From assembly GCA_023439505.1 (NCBI GenBank), contig JAEXNR010000017.1, positions 186,001 to 250,000 of the forward strand: DNA of 64,000 nucleotides. Direction: 5' to 3'. Source of the DNA: Bacillota bacterium (GTDB taxonomy: Bacteria; Bacillota; Clostridia; Lachnospirales; Lachnospiraceae). The stretch's first letter is position 1. Each line of letters begins with the position of its first letter. The position numbers were made by a program, and so were the translations under genes. The notes under the pieces were generated by a model, which did not search any database, was not told where the DNA came from, and saw only the letters and a program-made list of their open reading frames with translations. Of this stretch, positions 17,555 through 25,698 are shown piece by piece.

Positions 17555-18511
17555 ATGAAGATAATATTTGCGGAAACAGATTCCCTTGGAACTGATGTGG
17601 ATTTGTCAGTATTCGACCAATTGGGAGAAGTAGTAAGGTACCGTGAGTCAAATCCTGATAGCGACACGCAACGGTTACAGGATGCGGATGTCCTTATTAT
17701 TAATAAATTTCCCATTAATGAAGCTACCATAAAACATGCAGCCCAATTAAAATTAGTTTGTATCACCGGAACAGGAACCAATGTGGTTGACTTTGATTAT
17801 ACCAACCGGCGCCAGATTACGGTAACGAATGTAAGAGGGTATTCTACACATTCAGTGGTTCAGCATACCTTTGCCTTATTCTTTTATCTATACGAGAAAC
17901 TAGCCTACTATGATCACTTTGTAAAATCAGGGGAATATATCAGATCGGACATTTTCAGCCATTTTGATGTGAAATTCAATGAACTGTACCGTAAGACCTG
18001 GGGAATTATCGGGCTTGGTGAGATTGGAAGAGGAGTAGCGGATATTGCGAAAGCATTTGGATGCGATGTGGTATATTATTCTACTTCCGGTAAAAATACC
18101 AATCCAAATTACAGGCAGGTTGATTTTGATACCCTGTTAAGTACCTGTGATATCATTTCAATTCATTCACCGCTGAACCGTGATACCATGGATTTGATCG
18201 GAGAAGAGGAACTTCGCAAAATGAAGAAAAATGCCGTACTGCTAAACCTTGGTAGAGGACCAATCATTAAGGAAGCAGCCCTGGCAAAAGCATTGAATGA
18301 GGATTGGATCGGGGGAGCAGGGTTGGATGTTCTGACGGTTGAGCCGATGATTGCAGAGAATCCCCTGTTTGCACTTAAAGACAGTAAGAAATTGATTATT
18401 ACACCACATATTGCATGGGCAACTGTCGAGGCAAGGAAGAGAGTAACAGAAGAAGTATATCTTAACATAGAAGCGTTTCAGAATGGAATTGAACGAAGCG
18501 TAGTCAGGTGA
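17555..18511 (+). CDS. D-2-hydroxyacid dehydrogenase
   Basis: A 318-residue NAD(P)-dependent oxidoreductase of the D-isomer 2-hydroxyacid family, which reduces 2-keto acids such as hydroxypyruvate or glyoxylate. The Rossmann motif is WGIIGLGEIGRGVADIAKAFG (central GxGxxG). The catalytic Arg lies in NLGRGPII, the Glu near GLDVLTVEP, and the His in TPHIAWAT. It most resembles glycerate dehydrogenase-type members. The start at 17555 has GGAG ten bases ahead; the ATG at 17546 touches that site. Transcribed alone. Confidence 0.85.
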   Translation: MKIIFAETDSLGTDVDLSVFDQLGEVVRYRESNPDSDTQRLQDADVLIINKFPINEATIKHAAQLKLVCITGTGTNVVDFDYTNRRQITVTNVRGYSTHSVVQHTFALFFYLYEKLAYYDHFVKSGEYIRSDIFSHFDVKFNELYRKTWGIIGLGEIGRGVADIAKAFGCDVVYYSTSGKNTNPNYRQVDFDTLLSTCDIISIHSPLNRDTMDLIGEEELRKMKKNAVLLNLGRGPIIKEAALAKALNEDWIGGAGLDVLTVEPMIAENPLFALKDSKKLIITPHIAWATVEARKRVTEEVYLNIEAFQNGIERSVVR

Positions 18512-18545
18512 TTTTAGACAAACTTAAGATCGAGAAGAAATGCTA

Positions 18546-18636
18546 AACAAAAACCGCGAAGAGGGTTTTTTAAGATTTGTATCTCCCAGCTGAAGTTACA
18601 GGGGATATAAATTAAAATTCCGGCTTCGCGGTTATT
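18546..18636. terminator. nested, bidirectional terminator structure
   Basis: AACCGCGAAG (18552-18561) is the exact complement of CTTCGCGGTT (18624-18633). Read leftward, this outer stem ends in TTTTTGTTT, a terminator for the pot operon. An inner stem TATCTCCC/GGGGATA lies in its loop. Read rightward, AAAACC and GGTTTTTT (about 18551-18571) form a small competing terminator for the dehydrogenase gene. Confidence 0.6.
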
Positions 18637-18677
18637 CCTATTCGAAGAATGCCTTACAGAAGAAGGAACTACATTCT

Positions 18678-19730
18678 TTAATTACTTTTTACCTGGTTCC
18701 ATTTATCAATATACATGGACTCAATTGCTTCACCAAGATACTGGAAGCTGGTACATCTGTCCAGCACGGTCTGATCAGGGAAAGCCACCGGGCTGTTCTT
18801 AATATCATTATCTTCAATCAATTCTCTGGCTGCGGCATTTGGTGTGGAATAAGTGATAAACTCAAAGTTCATTTTCGCAATTTTAGCGTCGCACATATAG
18901 TTAATGAATTTTTCAGCATATTCTTTGTTTCTGCAATTTTTCGGAATTACCCATCCGTCAATCCAAACATTAGAGCCTTCCTTGGGAACCACATATTCCA
19001 GATCAGGATTAGAGCGCTTGGTAAAGATGGCTTCTCCGGAATAGATGACGCCAAGTGCTGCTTCTCCTCCAATCATCTTATCCCTTACTTCATCAACAAC
19101 ATAGGCCTGTACAAGAGGATATTGCTTTTTCAATAACTCCTTTGCCTGATCCAGCTGAGCCTCGTCCGTTGAATTAATATCATATCCCAGAGAAGAAAGG
19201 GCAATGGCAAAAGCGTCCCTTACACTGTCAATCATCAGAATATTGCCGCTGTATTGTTCATCAAAAATTGCTTCCCAACTGTCAATAGGACCGTTTACCA
19301 TGGTTTTATTATACAGGATACCTAAGGTACCCCAACAGTAGGGCACGCTGTATTTGTTGCCCGGATCAAAATTCTCGGCAGTCTTTAAATAGGCAGGATC
19401 CAGATTTTTGATATTCGGAACCTTGTCATAATCAATTTCTGTAAGTAAATCTTCCTGAATCATTTTCTGAATCATATAGTCGGATGGACATACAACATCG
19501 TATTGGACCGCATTGGTTTTAATTTTCGGATACATTTCTTCATTGGAATCGAAGCCATCATATACGACTTTAATTCCGGTATCTTTTTCAAACATCTTAA
19601 GTACATCCGGATCAATATATTCGCCCCAATTGTAAACATAAACTTTCGGGCCTTTGCTGCAGGCACTGAGCGTACAGACCATAATCAGGATAAAGATAGA
19701 GCATAGTATCATTTTTTTTACATTTTTCAT
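18678..19730 (-). CDS. potD: spermidine/putrescine ABC transporter, substrate-binding lipoprotein
   Basis: A 350-residue extracellular polyamine-binding protein anchored as a lipoprotein. The signal peptide ends in the lipobox LSAC (cysteine about residue 25), followed by the family-typical KVYVYNWGEYIDPDVL. The rest is the two-lobed periplasmic-binding-protein fold with CPSDYMIQKM and the polyamine-site tryptophans such as VWIDGWVIPKN. GGAGG precedes the start. It is the last gene of the puuR-potABCD operon. Confidence 0.93.
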   Translation of the reverse strand: MKNVKKMILCSIFILIMVCTLSACSKGPKVYVYNWGEYIDPDVLKMFEKDTGIKVVYDGFDSNEEMYPKIKTNAVQYDVVCPSDYMIQKMIQEDLLTEIDYDKVPNIKNLDPAYLKTAENFDPGNKYSVPYCWGTLGILYNKTMVNGPIDSWEAIFDEQYSGNILMIDSVRDAFAIALSSLGYDINSTDEAQLDQAKELLKKQYPLVQAYVVDEVRDKMIGGEAALGVIYSGEAIFTKRSNPDLEYVVPKEGSNVWIDGWVIPKNCRNKEYAEKFINYMCDAKIAKMNFEFITYSTPNAAARELIEDNDIKNSPVAFPDQTVLDRCTSFQYLGEAIESMYIDKWNQVKSN

Positions 19731-19797
19731 TTTTTGTTCCTCCGTAAATTACGGGCAAATGAGGTCTGCCCGCTGATTCGTTTCTTCTGATAGCCAG

Positions 19798-20592
19798 TTA
19801 TGCAGGTTTTGCCTGACTTCTGGTATGTTTATCGGCGCTTCTTTTGTTAATCAATATTAATATAATTAATACCGTTACAAACATAATGGTGGAGAGCGCA
19901 TAAATTTCAGGTTTAATCCCCTTCTTAACCTCTGTATAGATCTTGGTGGAGATGGTGTTAATCTCCGGGCCTTTTGTAAAATGAGTGATTACAAAATCAT
20001 CCAATGACATGGTAAATGCCAGAAAGAAGCCGGATAAAACACCGGGAAATATGTCCGGTAAGATCACTTTAAAGAAGGCGTAAGCAGGTGAGGCTCCAAG
20101 ATCCTGAGCCGCTTCAAAGGTATGTGGATTTAACTGCCGGATCTTTGGCATTACACTTAATATGACATAAGGGATATTAAATGTTATATGGGATATTAAT
20201 ACGCTGGTAAACCCAAGTCGGAATTGCATTGCCACAAAGATAAGCATCAGGGAAATACCTGTTACAATATCTGCATTCATCATGGGGATATTCGTAATTC
20301 CCAGGAGTATAGATCTGGGGGTTTTCTTCATACCGTGAATGGCGATTGCGGCGGCAGTTCCGATCACAGTCGCAATAAGCGCAGAAAGAAGAGCAAGGAT
20401 CAGTGTTGTATAAAGAGCGCTCATAATATCTTCATCCTGAAATAATTCCGAATACCAATGCAGGGTAAATCCGCCCCATTTGGCTCTGGTTTTTGAATTG
20501 TTAAAGGACAATACAATTAAGATAAAGATGGGTGCATATAAAAATAAAAGAATAATACCAATATAAAATCGTTCAAAAAAACGCTTTACCAT
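19798..20592 (-). CDS. potC: spermidine/putrescine ABC transporter permease
   Basis: A 264-residue inner-membrane permease with six hydrophobic helices. The cytoplasmic loop that contacts the ATPase is visible as the EAA motif FEAAQDLGASPAYAFFKVILP. The N-terminal RFYIGIILLFLYAPIFILIVLSFN block is typical of PotC. The start overlaps the end of potB by seven bases, indicating translational coupling. With PotB it forms the channel of the polyamine importer. Confidence 0.93.
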   Translation of the reverse strand: MVKRFFERFYIGIILLFLYAPIFILIVLSFNNSKTRAKWGGFTLHWYSELFQDEDIMSALYTTLILALLSALIATVIGTAAAIAIHGMKKTPRSILLGITNIPMMNADIVTGISLMLIFVAMQFRLGFTSVLISHITFNIPYVILSVMPKIRQLNPHTFEAAQDLGASPAYAFFKVILPDIFPGVLSGFFLAFTMSLDDFVITHFTKGPEINTISTKIYTEVKKGIKPEIYALSTIMFVTVLIILILINKRSADKHTRSQAKPA

Positions 20593-21464
20593 ATTTTATT
20601 GCCCTCACTTTCTTTATCGTATTTTGCCAGGAGCGCCATACTAAAGAGGATAAATACCATTAGGACAAGTGAGAGACCGGAACCTGCGTTCCAGTTACCC
20701 AGCCGGAATTGTTGTTCAATGACATTACCGATCAGGATGATTTTACTTCCGCCAAGAATGGTGGAGATCACAAAGGTTGTCAGTGAAGGAACAAAAACCA
20801 TGGTGATACCGCTGACAACACCTGGAAAACTTAAAGGAAATATGATTTTTAAAAAGGTCTGCCATCCATTAGCACCTAAATCTCTTGCTGCATTTACCAC
20901 ATCTTTATCAATCTTAATCAGTACGTTATAAATAGGCAGAACCATGAACGGCAAAAAGTTATAGACCATGCCCAGTATAATGGCAGAGGGTGTATTGATG
21001 ATATTTAACGTAGGAAGATGCAGGAGCCGTAACAGGTTATTTAGCACTCCGGTTCTCTCCAGGATATTCTGCCAGGCAATGGTTCTTAGTAAAAAGTTCA
21101 TCCACATGGGAAGGATAATGATTAATACAATAAAACTATTGCTTTTCATATTTAAATTATTCAGGATGACAGCCAGGGGATAAGCCAGCACCAAACAGAT
21201 CAGCGTACTGATCAATGAAAGCTCTAATGCAAGTAATAGTGCCTTTTGATTGATAGGATCCGCAATCAGAGCGATATTGCTTAAGGTGAAGCTATGATTG
21301 CCGTTTGTAAGCCCATAGAAAACAATCATAACCAGCGGAATTAGGATAAAGCCAATCATCCAAATAATATATGGAAAAGAGACCCATTTCATTTTATTCG
21401 AATCCTGAAGGCGGATTTCATTAGTGTTTCGCAGCTCAGGATGAAATAATTGATTTATTTTCAT
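20586..21464 (-). CDS. potB: spermidine/putrescine ABC transporter permease
   Basis: A 292-residue permease, partner of PotC. The EAA-type loop is VNAARDLGANGWQTFLKIIFP. Six membrane helices can be drawn, starting with SFPYIIWMIGFILIPLVMIV. About 30 hydrophilic residues precede the first helix, slightly longer than in many PotB proteins. It begins 28 bases after potA and overlaps potC. Confidence 0.93.
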   Translation of the reverse strand: MKINQLFHPELRNTNEIRLQDSNKMKWVSFPYIIWMIGFILIPLVMIVFYGLTNGNHSFTLSNIALIADPINQKALLLALELSLISTLICLVLAYPLAVILNNLNMKSNSFIVLIIILPMWMNFLLRTIAWQNILERTGVLNNLLRLLHLPTLNIINTPSAIILGMVYNFLPFMVLPIYNVLIKIDKDVVNAARDLGANGWQTFLKIIFPLSFPGVVSGITMVFVPSLTTFVISTILGGSKIILIGNVIEQQFRLGNWNAGSGLSLVLMVFILFSMALLAKYDKESEGNKIW

Positions 21465-21492
21465 AGCGTTATCTCCTGTTTTTTACGGCAGA

Positions 21493-22569
21493 TTATAAGG
21501 AAGATTCTACTGCCTGTTCGTCTTCAGATTCCGGTTTATTCATAATCTGTATATCAAACGGGTTGACCCAGATTCCAACTTCACTGCCCACCGGAACTAA
21601 ATCAGTGGAATGTACCAGCCATTCGTGACCGTTTGCGATAACATCCATTTCATAATGAACACCTTTAAACAGAAGAGAGGTTACCTTGCCGGTGATGATA
21701 CCGTCTTTTGGATTAACCAGATCAATATCCTCCGGACGAATTACAACATCAACAGGCTTATTCCGGCCAAAGCCCACATCGACACAAGGAAATTTGGCTC
21801 CTAAAATACTCACCAGTTTATCTTCCACCATGATGGAAGGAATGATATTGCTTTCTCCGATAAAGTCGGCAACAAACGCATTCTGCGGCTCATTGTAGAT
21901 GTCCTCCGGAGTTCCGATCTGCTGGATGTAACCCTGATTCATAACGACAATGGTATCTGACATGGTCAGGGCTTCTTCCTGGTCATGGGTGACATAGATA
22001 AAGGTAATCCCCAGCTCGTTTTTCAGTCGGATCAGCTCATACTGCATGTCCTGACGGAGTTTTAAATCAAGAGCACCAAGCGGTTCGTCCAGAAGTAATA
22101 CCTTAGGTTCGTTTACAATGGCTCTGGCAATGGCGATTCTTTGCTGCTGGCCTCCGCTTAGGGAATCCGGCATACGATGTTCAAATCCATCCAGATTTAC
22201 TAACTTTAGCGCATATGTTATTTTGTCCTGAATATAATTTTTGGTTTTTTTCTTTATCTTTAAGCCAAATGCAATATTCTCTGCAATGGTCATATGGCTG
22301 AAAAGGGCATATTTTTGAAAAACTGTATTAAGCTGGCGTTGATTTGGAGAAAACTTTGTGATATCCTTTCCCTCAAATATTACCTGACCCTTATCAGGGT
22401 TCTCAAAACCACCGATCAGACGAAGCGTTGTCGTCTTTCCGCAACCGGAGGGACCCAAAAGTGTAAGAAATTCATTTTCTCGAATATATAAATTTAAATC
22501 GTCCAATACGACAGTATCGCCAAAGGATTTTGTAATATTAACCAGATCGATCAGCTTGTTATCCGTCAT
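21493..22569 (-). CDS. potA: spermidine/putrescine ABC transporter ATPase
   Basis: A 358-residue ATPase that powers polyamine uptake. Walker A is GPSGCGKTT, the signature is LSGGQQQRIAIARAI, Walker B is VLLLDEPLGALD, and the switch histidine is in YVTHDQEEALTMSD. A C-terminal TOBE-like regulatory domain covers about residues 240-345. It lies 90 bases downstream of the XRE/cupin regulator on the same strand, which supports a single regulated operon. Confidence 0.95.
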   Translation of the reverse strand: MTDNKLIDLVNITKSFGDTVVLDDLNLYIRENEFLTLLGPSGCGKTTTLRLIGGFENPDKGQVIFEGKDITKFSPNQRQLNTVFQKYALFSHMTIAENIAFGLKIKKKTKNYIQDKITYALKLVNLDGFEHRMPDSLSGGQQQRIAIARAIVNEPKVLLLDEPLGALDLKLRQDMQYELIRLKNELGITFIYVTHDQEEALTMSDTIVVMNQGYIQQIGTPEDIYNEPQNAFVADFIGESNIIPSIMVEDKLVSILGAKFPCVDVGFGRNKPVDVVIRPEDIDLVNPKDGIITGKVTSLLFKGVHYEMDVIANGHEWLVHSTDLVPVGSEVGIWVNPFDIQIMNKPESEDEQAVESSL

Positions 22570-22659
22570 TCAGGTTCCTCCTTATGTAAGATGCCTTATC
22601 GCAGTGATCCTGATTTCTGCAATTGGAGGCTATCATATTTTATTCTTGTTTTATGTAAT

Positions 22660-23199
22660 TTAAAAACTGGGGGGTGTTGATACCCATAACAGTGTTGCTC
22701 CCGTTTTCTCGGAGGCACAGATATAATGCTGCTTATTGGCGGTAAAGTAAAAGGATTCACCTTTTCTAACCTTGTATTTTCGATTCCCGATATGAAGCGT
22801 AATGCTTCCATTGAGTATGTAACCGAATTCCTCTCCTTCATGCGGGTTGTCCGGATAGGTTGAGCCGCCTGTATCAAGAGTCAGTAAAATAGGTTCCATA
22901 ATGTTTTTTTGTGCATTGGGGATAATCCATTTTACCTCATTCTTCAGTTCGGAATCATATTTTTCAAAATAATCGGTCTTCTTAAAAACCACCTGTTCCG
23001 CTGTAGTACCGCTGAAAAACTCTTCCAGATTGGTTCCAAGACACTGGAGAATATCCATCAGGGTGGCAATAGAAGGAGAGGTAAGATCTCTTTCCAATTG
23101 TGATATAAATCCCTTGGATAATTCAGCCCGGTCTGCAAGCTCTTCCTGTGTCAGACTCTTTTGAACACGAAGTTCTTTGATTTTGGATCCGATATTCAT
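22660..23199 (-). CDS. XRE/cupin transcriptional regulator (PuuR-like)
   Basis: A 179-residue regulator with an N-terminal helix-turn-helix (SLTQEELADRAELSKGFISQ) and a C-terminal cupin sensing domain (HEGEEFGYILNGSITLHIG). This architecture is shared with PuuR, a polyamine-responsive repressor. It is the first gene ahead of potABCD. The start at 23199 has AAGGAGA seven bases upstream, whereas the TTG at 23205 is too close to it. The upstream palindromes at 23232-23258 are likely operators. Response to polyamines is inferred from context. Confidence 0.88.
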   Translation of the reverse strand: MNIGSKIKELRVQKSLTQEELADRAELSKGFISQLERDLTSPSIATLMDILQCLGTNLEEFFSGTTAEQVVFKKTDYFEKYDSELKNEVKWIIPNAQKNIMEPILLTLDTGGSTYPDNPHEGEEFGYILNGSITLHIGNRKYKVRKGESFYFTANKQHYICASEKTGATLLWVSTPPSF

Positions 23200-23231
23200 G
23201 GCCAATCTCCTTTTTGGATTCTTAATAAGAA

Positions 23232-23258
23232 TAAACTTAAAGTTTAGTTACGCTAAAC
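23232..23258 (-). promoter_or_regulatory. overlapping palindromes, probable operator of the puuR-pot operon
   Basis: Two overlapping inverted repeats share an arm: TAAACTTAAAGTTTA (23232-23246) and GTTTAG-TTACG-CTAAAC (23242-23258). They lie between the promoter and the regulator start, a position where a bound repressor would block transcription. Confidence 0.5.
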
Positions 23259-23272
23259 AACAAACAATATCA

Positions 23273-23300
23273 ATTATACAGATATCAAAGAAGTTGTCAA
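23273..23300 (-). promoter_or_regulatory. promoter of the puuR-potABCD operon
   Basis: On the minus strand TTGACA (23295-23300) and TATAAT (23273-23278) match the consensus exactly, with a 16-base spacer. Confidence 0.8.
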
Positions 23301-23332
23301 TTACTTTTTGCAAAAACAGATGTAAAAAACAA

Positions 23333-23410
23333 AGGGTAAAAAAGGAAGCCCGGCAGTAACAGTCAGGGAGCATTTACGTGAATCAGTGCTTCCCCGGCTG
23401 TTACTGCCGG
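23333..23410 (-). terminator. long terminator hairpin after aroC
   Basis: CCGGCAGTAACAG (23350-23362) is the exact complement of CTGTTACTGCCGG (23398-23410), with an inner GGAGCA/TGCTTCC extension. Read leftward it is followed by a run of six Ts, so it ends the aroC transcript. Confidence 0.75.
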
Positions 23411-23452
23411 ACCCGGTTAGATACAAGGATCGTCTGAAGTAATGTCATTGTC

Positions 23453-24556
23453 TTATTTGGTATAGAAATCCTTAATACGGTCCATCCTGGAGGTCATCCC
23501 AAGTAGAATATGATCCACCAGCGTGATGGCAACCATGGATTCCACAACCACCACGGCTCTTGGAACGATGATTGGGTCGTGCCTTCCTTTCACCTGAATT
23601 TCTATATTCTCTTTATCACGGTTAACCGTATTTTGAAGTCTTGAGATGGATGGAGTCGGTTTAATTGCTGCCCGGAGAATAATATCAGAACCATCCGTAA
23701 TTCCTCCTAAGATTCCACCGGCATGATTGCTGTACTTACGAAGTCCTTCATTTTCATCGTAGTAAAAGGCATCATTATGATCGGCACCGGTTTTTTTCGC
23801 AGCTTCGAAACCATCTCCGATTTCCACACCCTTGACAGCACCGATGGACATGACTGCCTTGGCAAGGGCAGCATCCAGCTTATCAAAAACGGGCTCGCCG
23901 ATCCCAACGGGCAATCCCTTTACCACACATTCAATCACTCCGCCAACGGAATTATGATCTTTCATTTGCTCCGATAAGAATTCTTCGGCTCTTGCAGAGG
24001 CATCAGGATCCGGCATGAAGAGTGGGCTTTGCTGGAAATACTTCATATCCGCATTCTTCTCGTTGAGTGTGATCGGGCCGATGGATTTGGTATATGCCTG
24101 AACTGAAATTCCCAATTCATTCAGTATGGCACATGCAACAGCGCCTGCGGCGACTCTTCCGATGGTCTCGCGGCCGGAGGAGCGCCCTCCTCCACGATAA
24201 TCCCGAAAACCATATTTTTGGTCAAAGGTATAATCTGCGTGACCGGGACGATAGGATGAAGCGATTTGTGAATAATCACCGGAACGCTGGTTTTCATTGA
24301 ATACTACCATAGAGATGGGAGTACCGGTGGTACGTCCCTCAAAAATTCCGGATTGTATCTGTAAATGATCCTCCTCTTTACGAGGTGTGGAATACTTGGT
24401 TTGCCCGGGTTTTCTTCGATTAAGAAAGCCCTGGATATATGCTTCCTCAAGGATCAGCCCGGAAGGACATCCATCAACCACCACGCCGATTCCGACTCCG
24501 TGGGATTCTCCCCACGTAGATATTTTAAATAAAGTTCCCAATACGGAACCTGCCAT
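23453..24556 (-). CDS. aroC: chorismate synthase
   Basis: A 367-residue enzyme making chorismate from EPSP in the last step of the shikimate pathway; it needs reduced FMN. Signatures: MAGSVLGTLFKISTWGESHG at the N-terminus, RPGHADYTFDQKYG, and DYRGGGRSSGRETIGRVAAG. The length is normal. GGGAG precedes the start. It stands alone here; no other aro genes are in the window. Confidence 0.98.
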   Translation of the reverse strand: MAGSVLGTLFKISTWGESHGVGIGVVVDGCPSGLILEEAYIQGFLNRRKPGQTKYSTPRKEEDHLQIQSGIFEGRTTGTPISMVVFNENQRSGDYSQIASSYRPGHADYTFDQKYGFRDYRGGGRSSGRETIGRVAAGAVACAILNELGISVQAYTKSIGPITLNEKNADMKYFQQSPLFMPDPDASARAEEFLSEQMKDHNSVGGVIECVVKGLPVGIGEPVFDKLDAALAKAVMSIGAVKGVEIGDGFEAAKKTGADHNDAFYYDENEGLRKYSNHAGGILGGITDGSDIILRAAIKPTPSISRLQNTVNRDKENIEIQVKGRHDPIIVPRAVVVVESMVAITLVDHILLGMTSRMDRIKDFYTK

Positions 24557-24838
24557 AACATCACTCCCATTTCATCATTTATTCCATACTCTCCATGGTC
24601 AATTAACTACTATCAAAGCGTTGCATCACCTGAACTTTAAAGTCCCGCCTTTCTAATACACCTTAAGTTTGGGCCGGGTATTTTGCAGGCTCAGTCTTTC
24701 GTGTGAATTAGCGCTGTCAGGCGATTTGTTTCATGATACACTAGTATATCTGAAATAGGACTTAGATTCAATCTATTTATAATGACAAATAGAAAAAAAA
24801 ATCATATATTGGAATGACAATAAAATTATGAGGCATAT

Positions 24839-25078
24839 ATGAGTGGTCAGTTTTATAATTCCGGTGGCAACCCCGGGTTTCAATATGACAAACAGATGAA
24901 TAATCAATTAAATAATCCGATAAATAATCAGATGAACAATCAAAGATCTATTTCAAACAGGAGTGAAAGCAGCAACAGTAAAAGAGATGAGGACTTGATT
25001 ATTGAAGAGAACACAATTTATGAAATTGACAGAGAGTGTTATGAACGGTTGAGAAAGCTGAAAAGACGCAAAATATAA
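24839..25078 (+). CDS. small Asn/Gln-rich hypothetical protein
   Basis: I do not recognise this 79-residue protein. Residues 17-35 are a low-complexity run of NNQ/NNP-type units, followed by a Ser/Arg/Asp-rich linker and a charged helical tail (YERLRKLKRRKI). There is no membrane segment. TGAGG sits just ahead of the ATG at a short distance and a TATAAT (24778-24783) lies upstream, but no clear -35. It shares a bidirectional terminator with the Cys-rich gene. Low complexity and the neighbourhood suggest a spore- or surface-related role, which is a guess. Confidence 0.55.
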   Translation: MSGQFYNSGGNPGFQYDKQMNNQLNNPINNQMNNQRSISNRSESSNSKRDEDLIIEENTIYEIDRECYERLRKLKRRKI

Positions 25079-25164
25079 AGGAAAGTAAGCAAAGCATGCG
25101 TGAGATGAATCAATTCATTTCATGCATATTTTTGCTTTTATGTTTGCATAAAGTTCACCAGGCA

Positions 25165-25204
25165 GAAAAAAAGCTGCGTATGTAGAAACGCAGCTTTTTT
25201 TTAC
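25165..25204. terminator. bidirectional terminator
   Basis: AAGCTGCGT (25171-25179) pairs with ACGCAGCTT (25188-25196). It is flanked by a run of As on the left and Ts on the right, so it can work for both converging small genes. Confidence 0.8.
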
Positions 25205-25242
25205 TTTCGTTTTAAAGTATCTTCTGTGTGGTCTGGATTCTT

Positions 25243-25473
25243 TTAGAAGAAGCCGTTGCCACCACCACAACAGCAGGAGAGGATCAAAATGATGAAAATT
25301 ATACCGAAGCAACCATCATTTCCTCCACAACCATTACCACAACCACTATTGCCACCAAAGAAACCATTATTGTTGCCACCACAGCAGCAAAGGATGATAA
25401 TCAGTAAAAGACATCCCATATTATCATTATTGTTGCATCCTGAGTCGCAATGTGTAGCTGCTAAATCACTCAT
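25243..25473 (-). CDS. small Cys/Gly/Asn-rich hydrophobic protein
   Basis: A 76-residue protein with twelve cysteines. After MSDLAATHCDSGC there are two similar units: a GC, a hydrophobic stretch (LLLIIIL, then IIFIILILS), a CCCGG cluster, and an Asn/Gly run ending in GFF. Proteins of this type, sometimes carrying the odd name chorion class high-cysteine protein, are common in Clostridia; their function is not established. AGGAGG precedes the start. The hydrophobic stretches are short for transmembrane helices. A spore-coat-like cross-linked role would fit but is unproven. Confidence 0.75.
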   Translation of the reverse strand: MSDLAATHCDSGCNNNDNMGCLLLIIILCCCGGNNNGFFGGNSGCGNGCGGNDGCFGIIFIILILSCCCGGGNGFF

Positions 25474-25698
25474 AGTTAGTTCCTCCTAATATTAATTACA
25501 ATGTATCATATGTAGGTTAGCTTGACTGATTTCCTGTTTTTAGAAATTATAAAAGAAATTTTTGGAGGTTTTTAAAAAAAAGATAGTCATATTTCCGGTT
25601 TGATTCGCCATGTCATAAAATAAAAAGGGAAGTCATACATAAGTATATTGGCAAAGCTGTCAGAATAGGATAATACAAAAGACGATGGAGCTTGAAGA

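Noticed and set aside
24879..24951. Short repeats that might be a CRISPR or VNTR
   Set aside because: The repeated AATAATCA-type units encode the Asn-rich run of the small gene; they are irregular and have no spacers.
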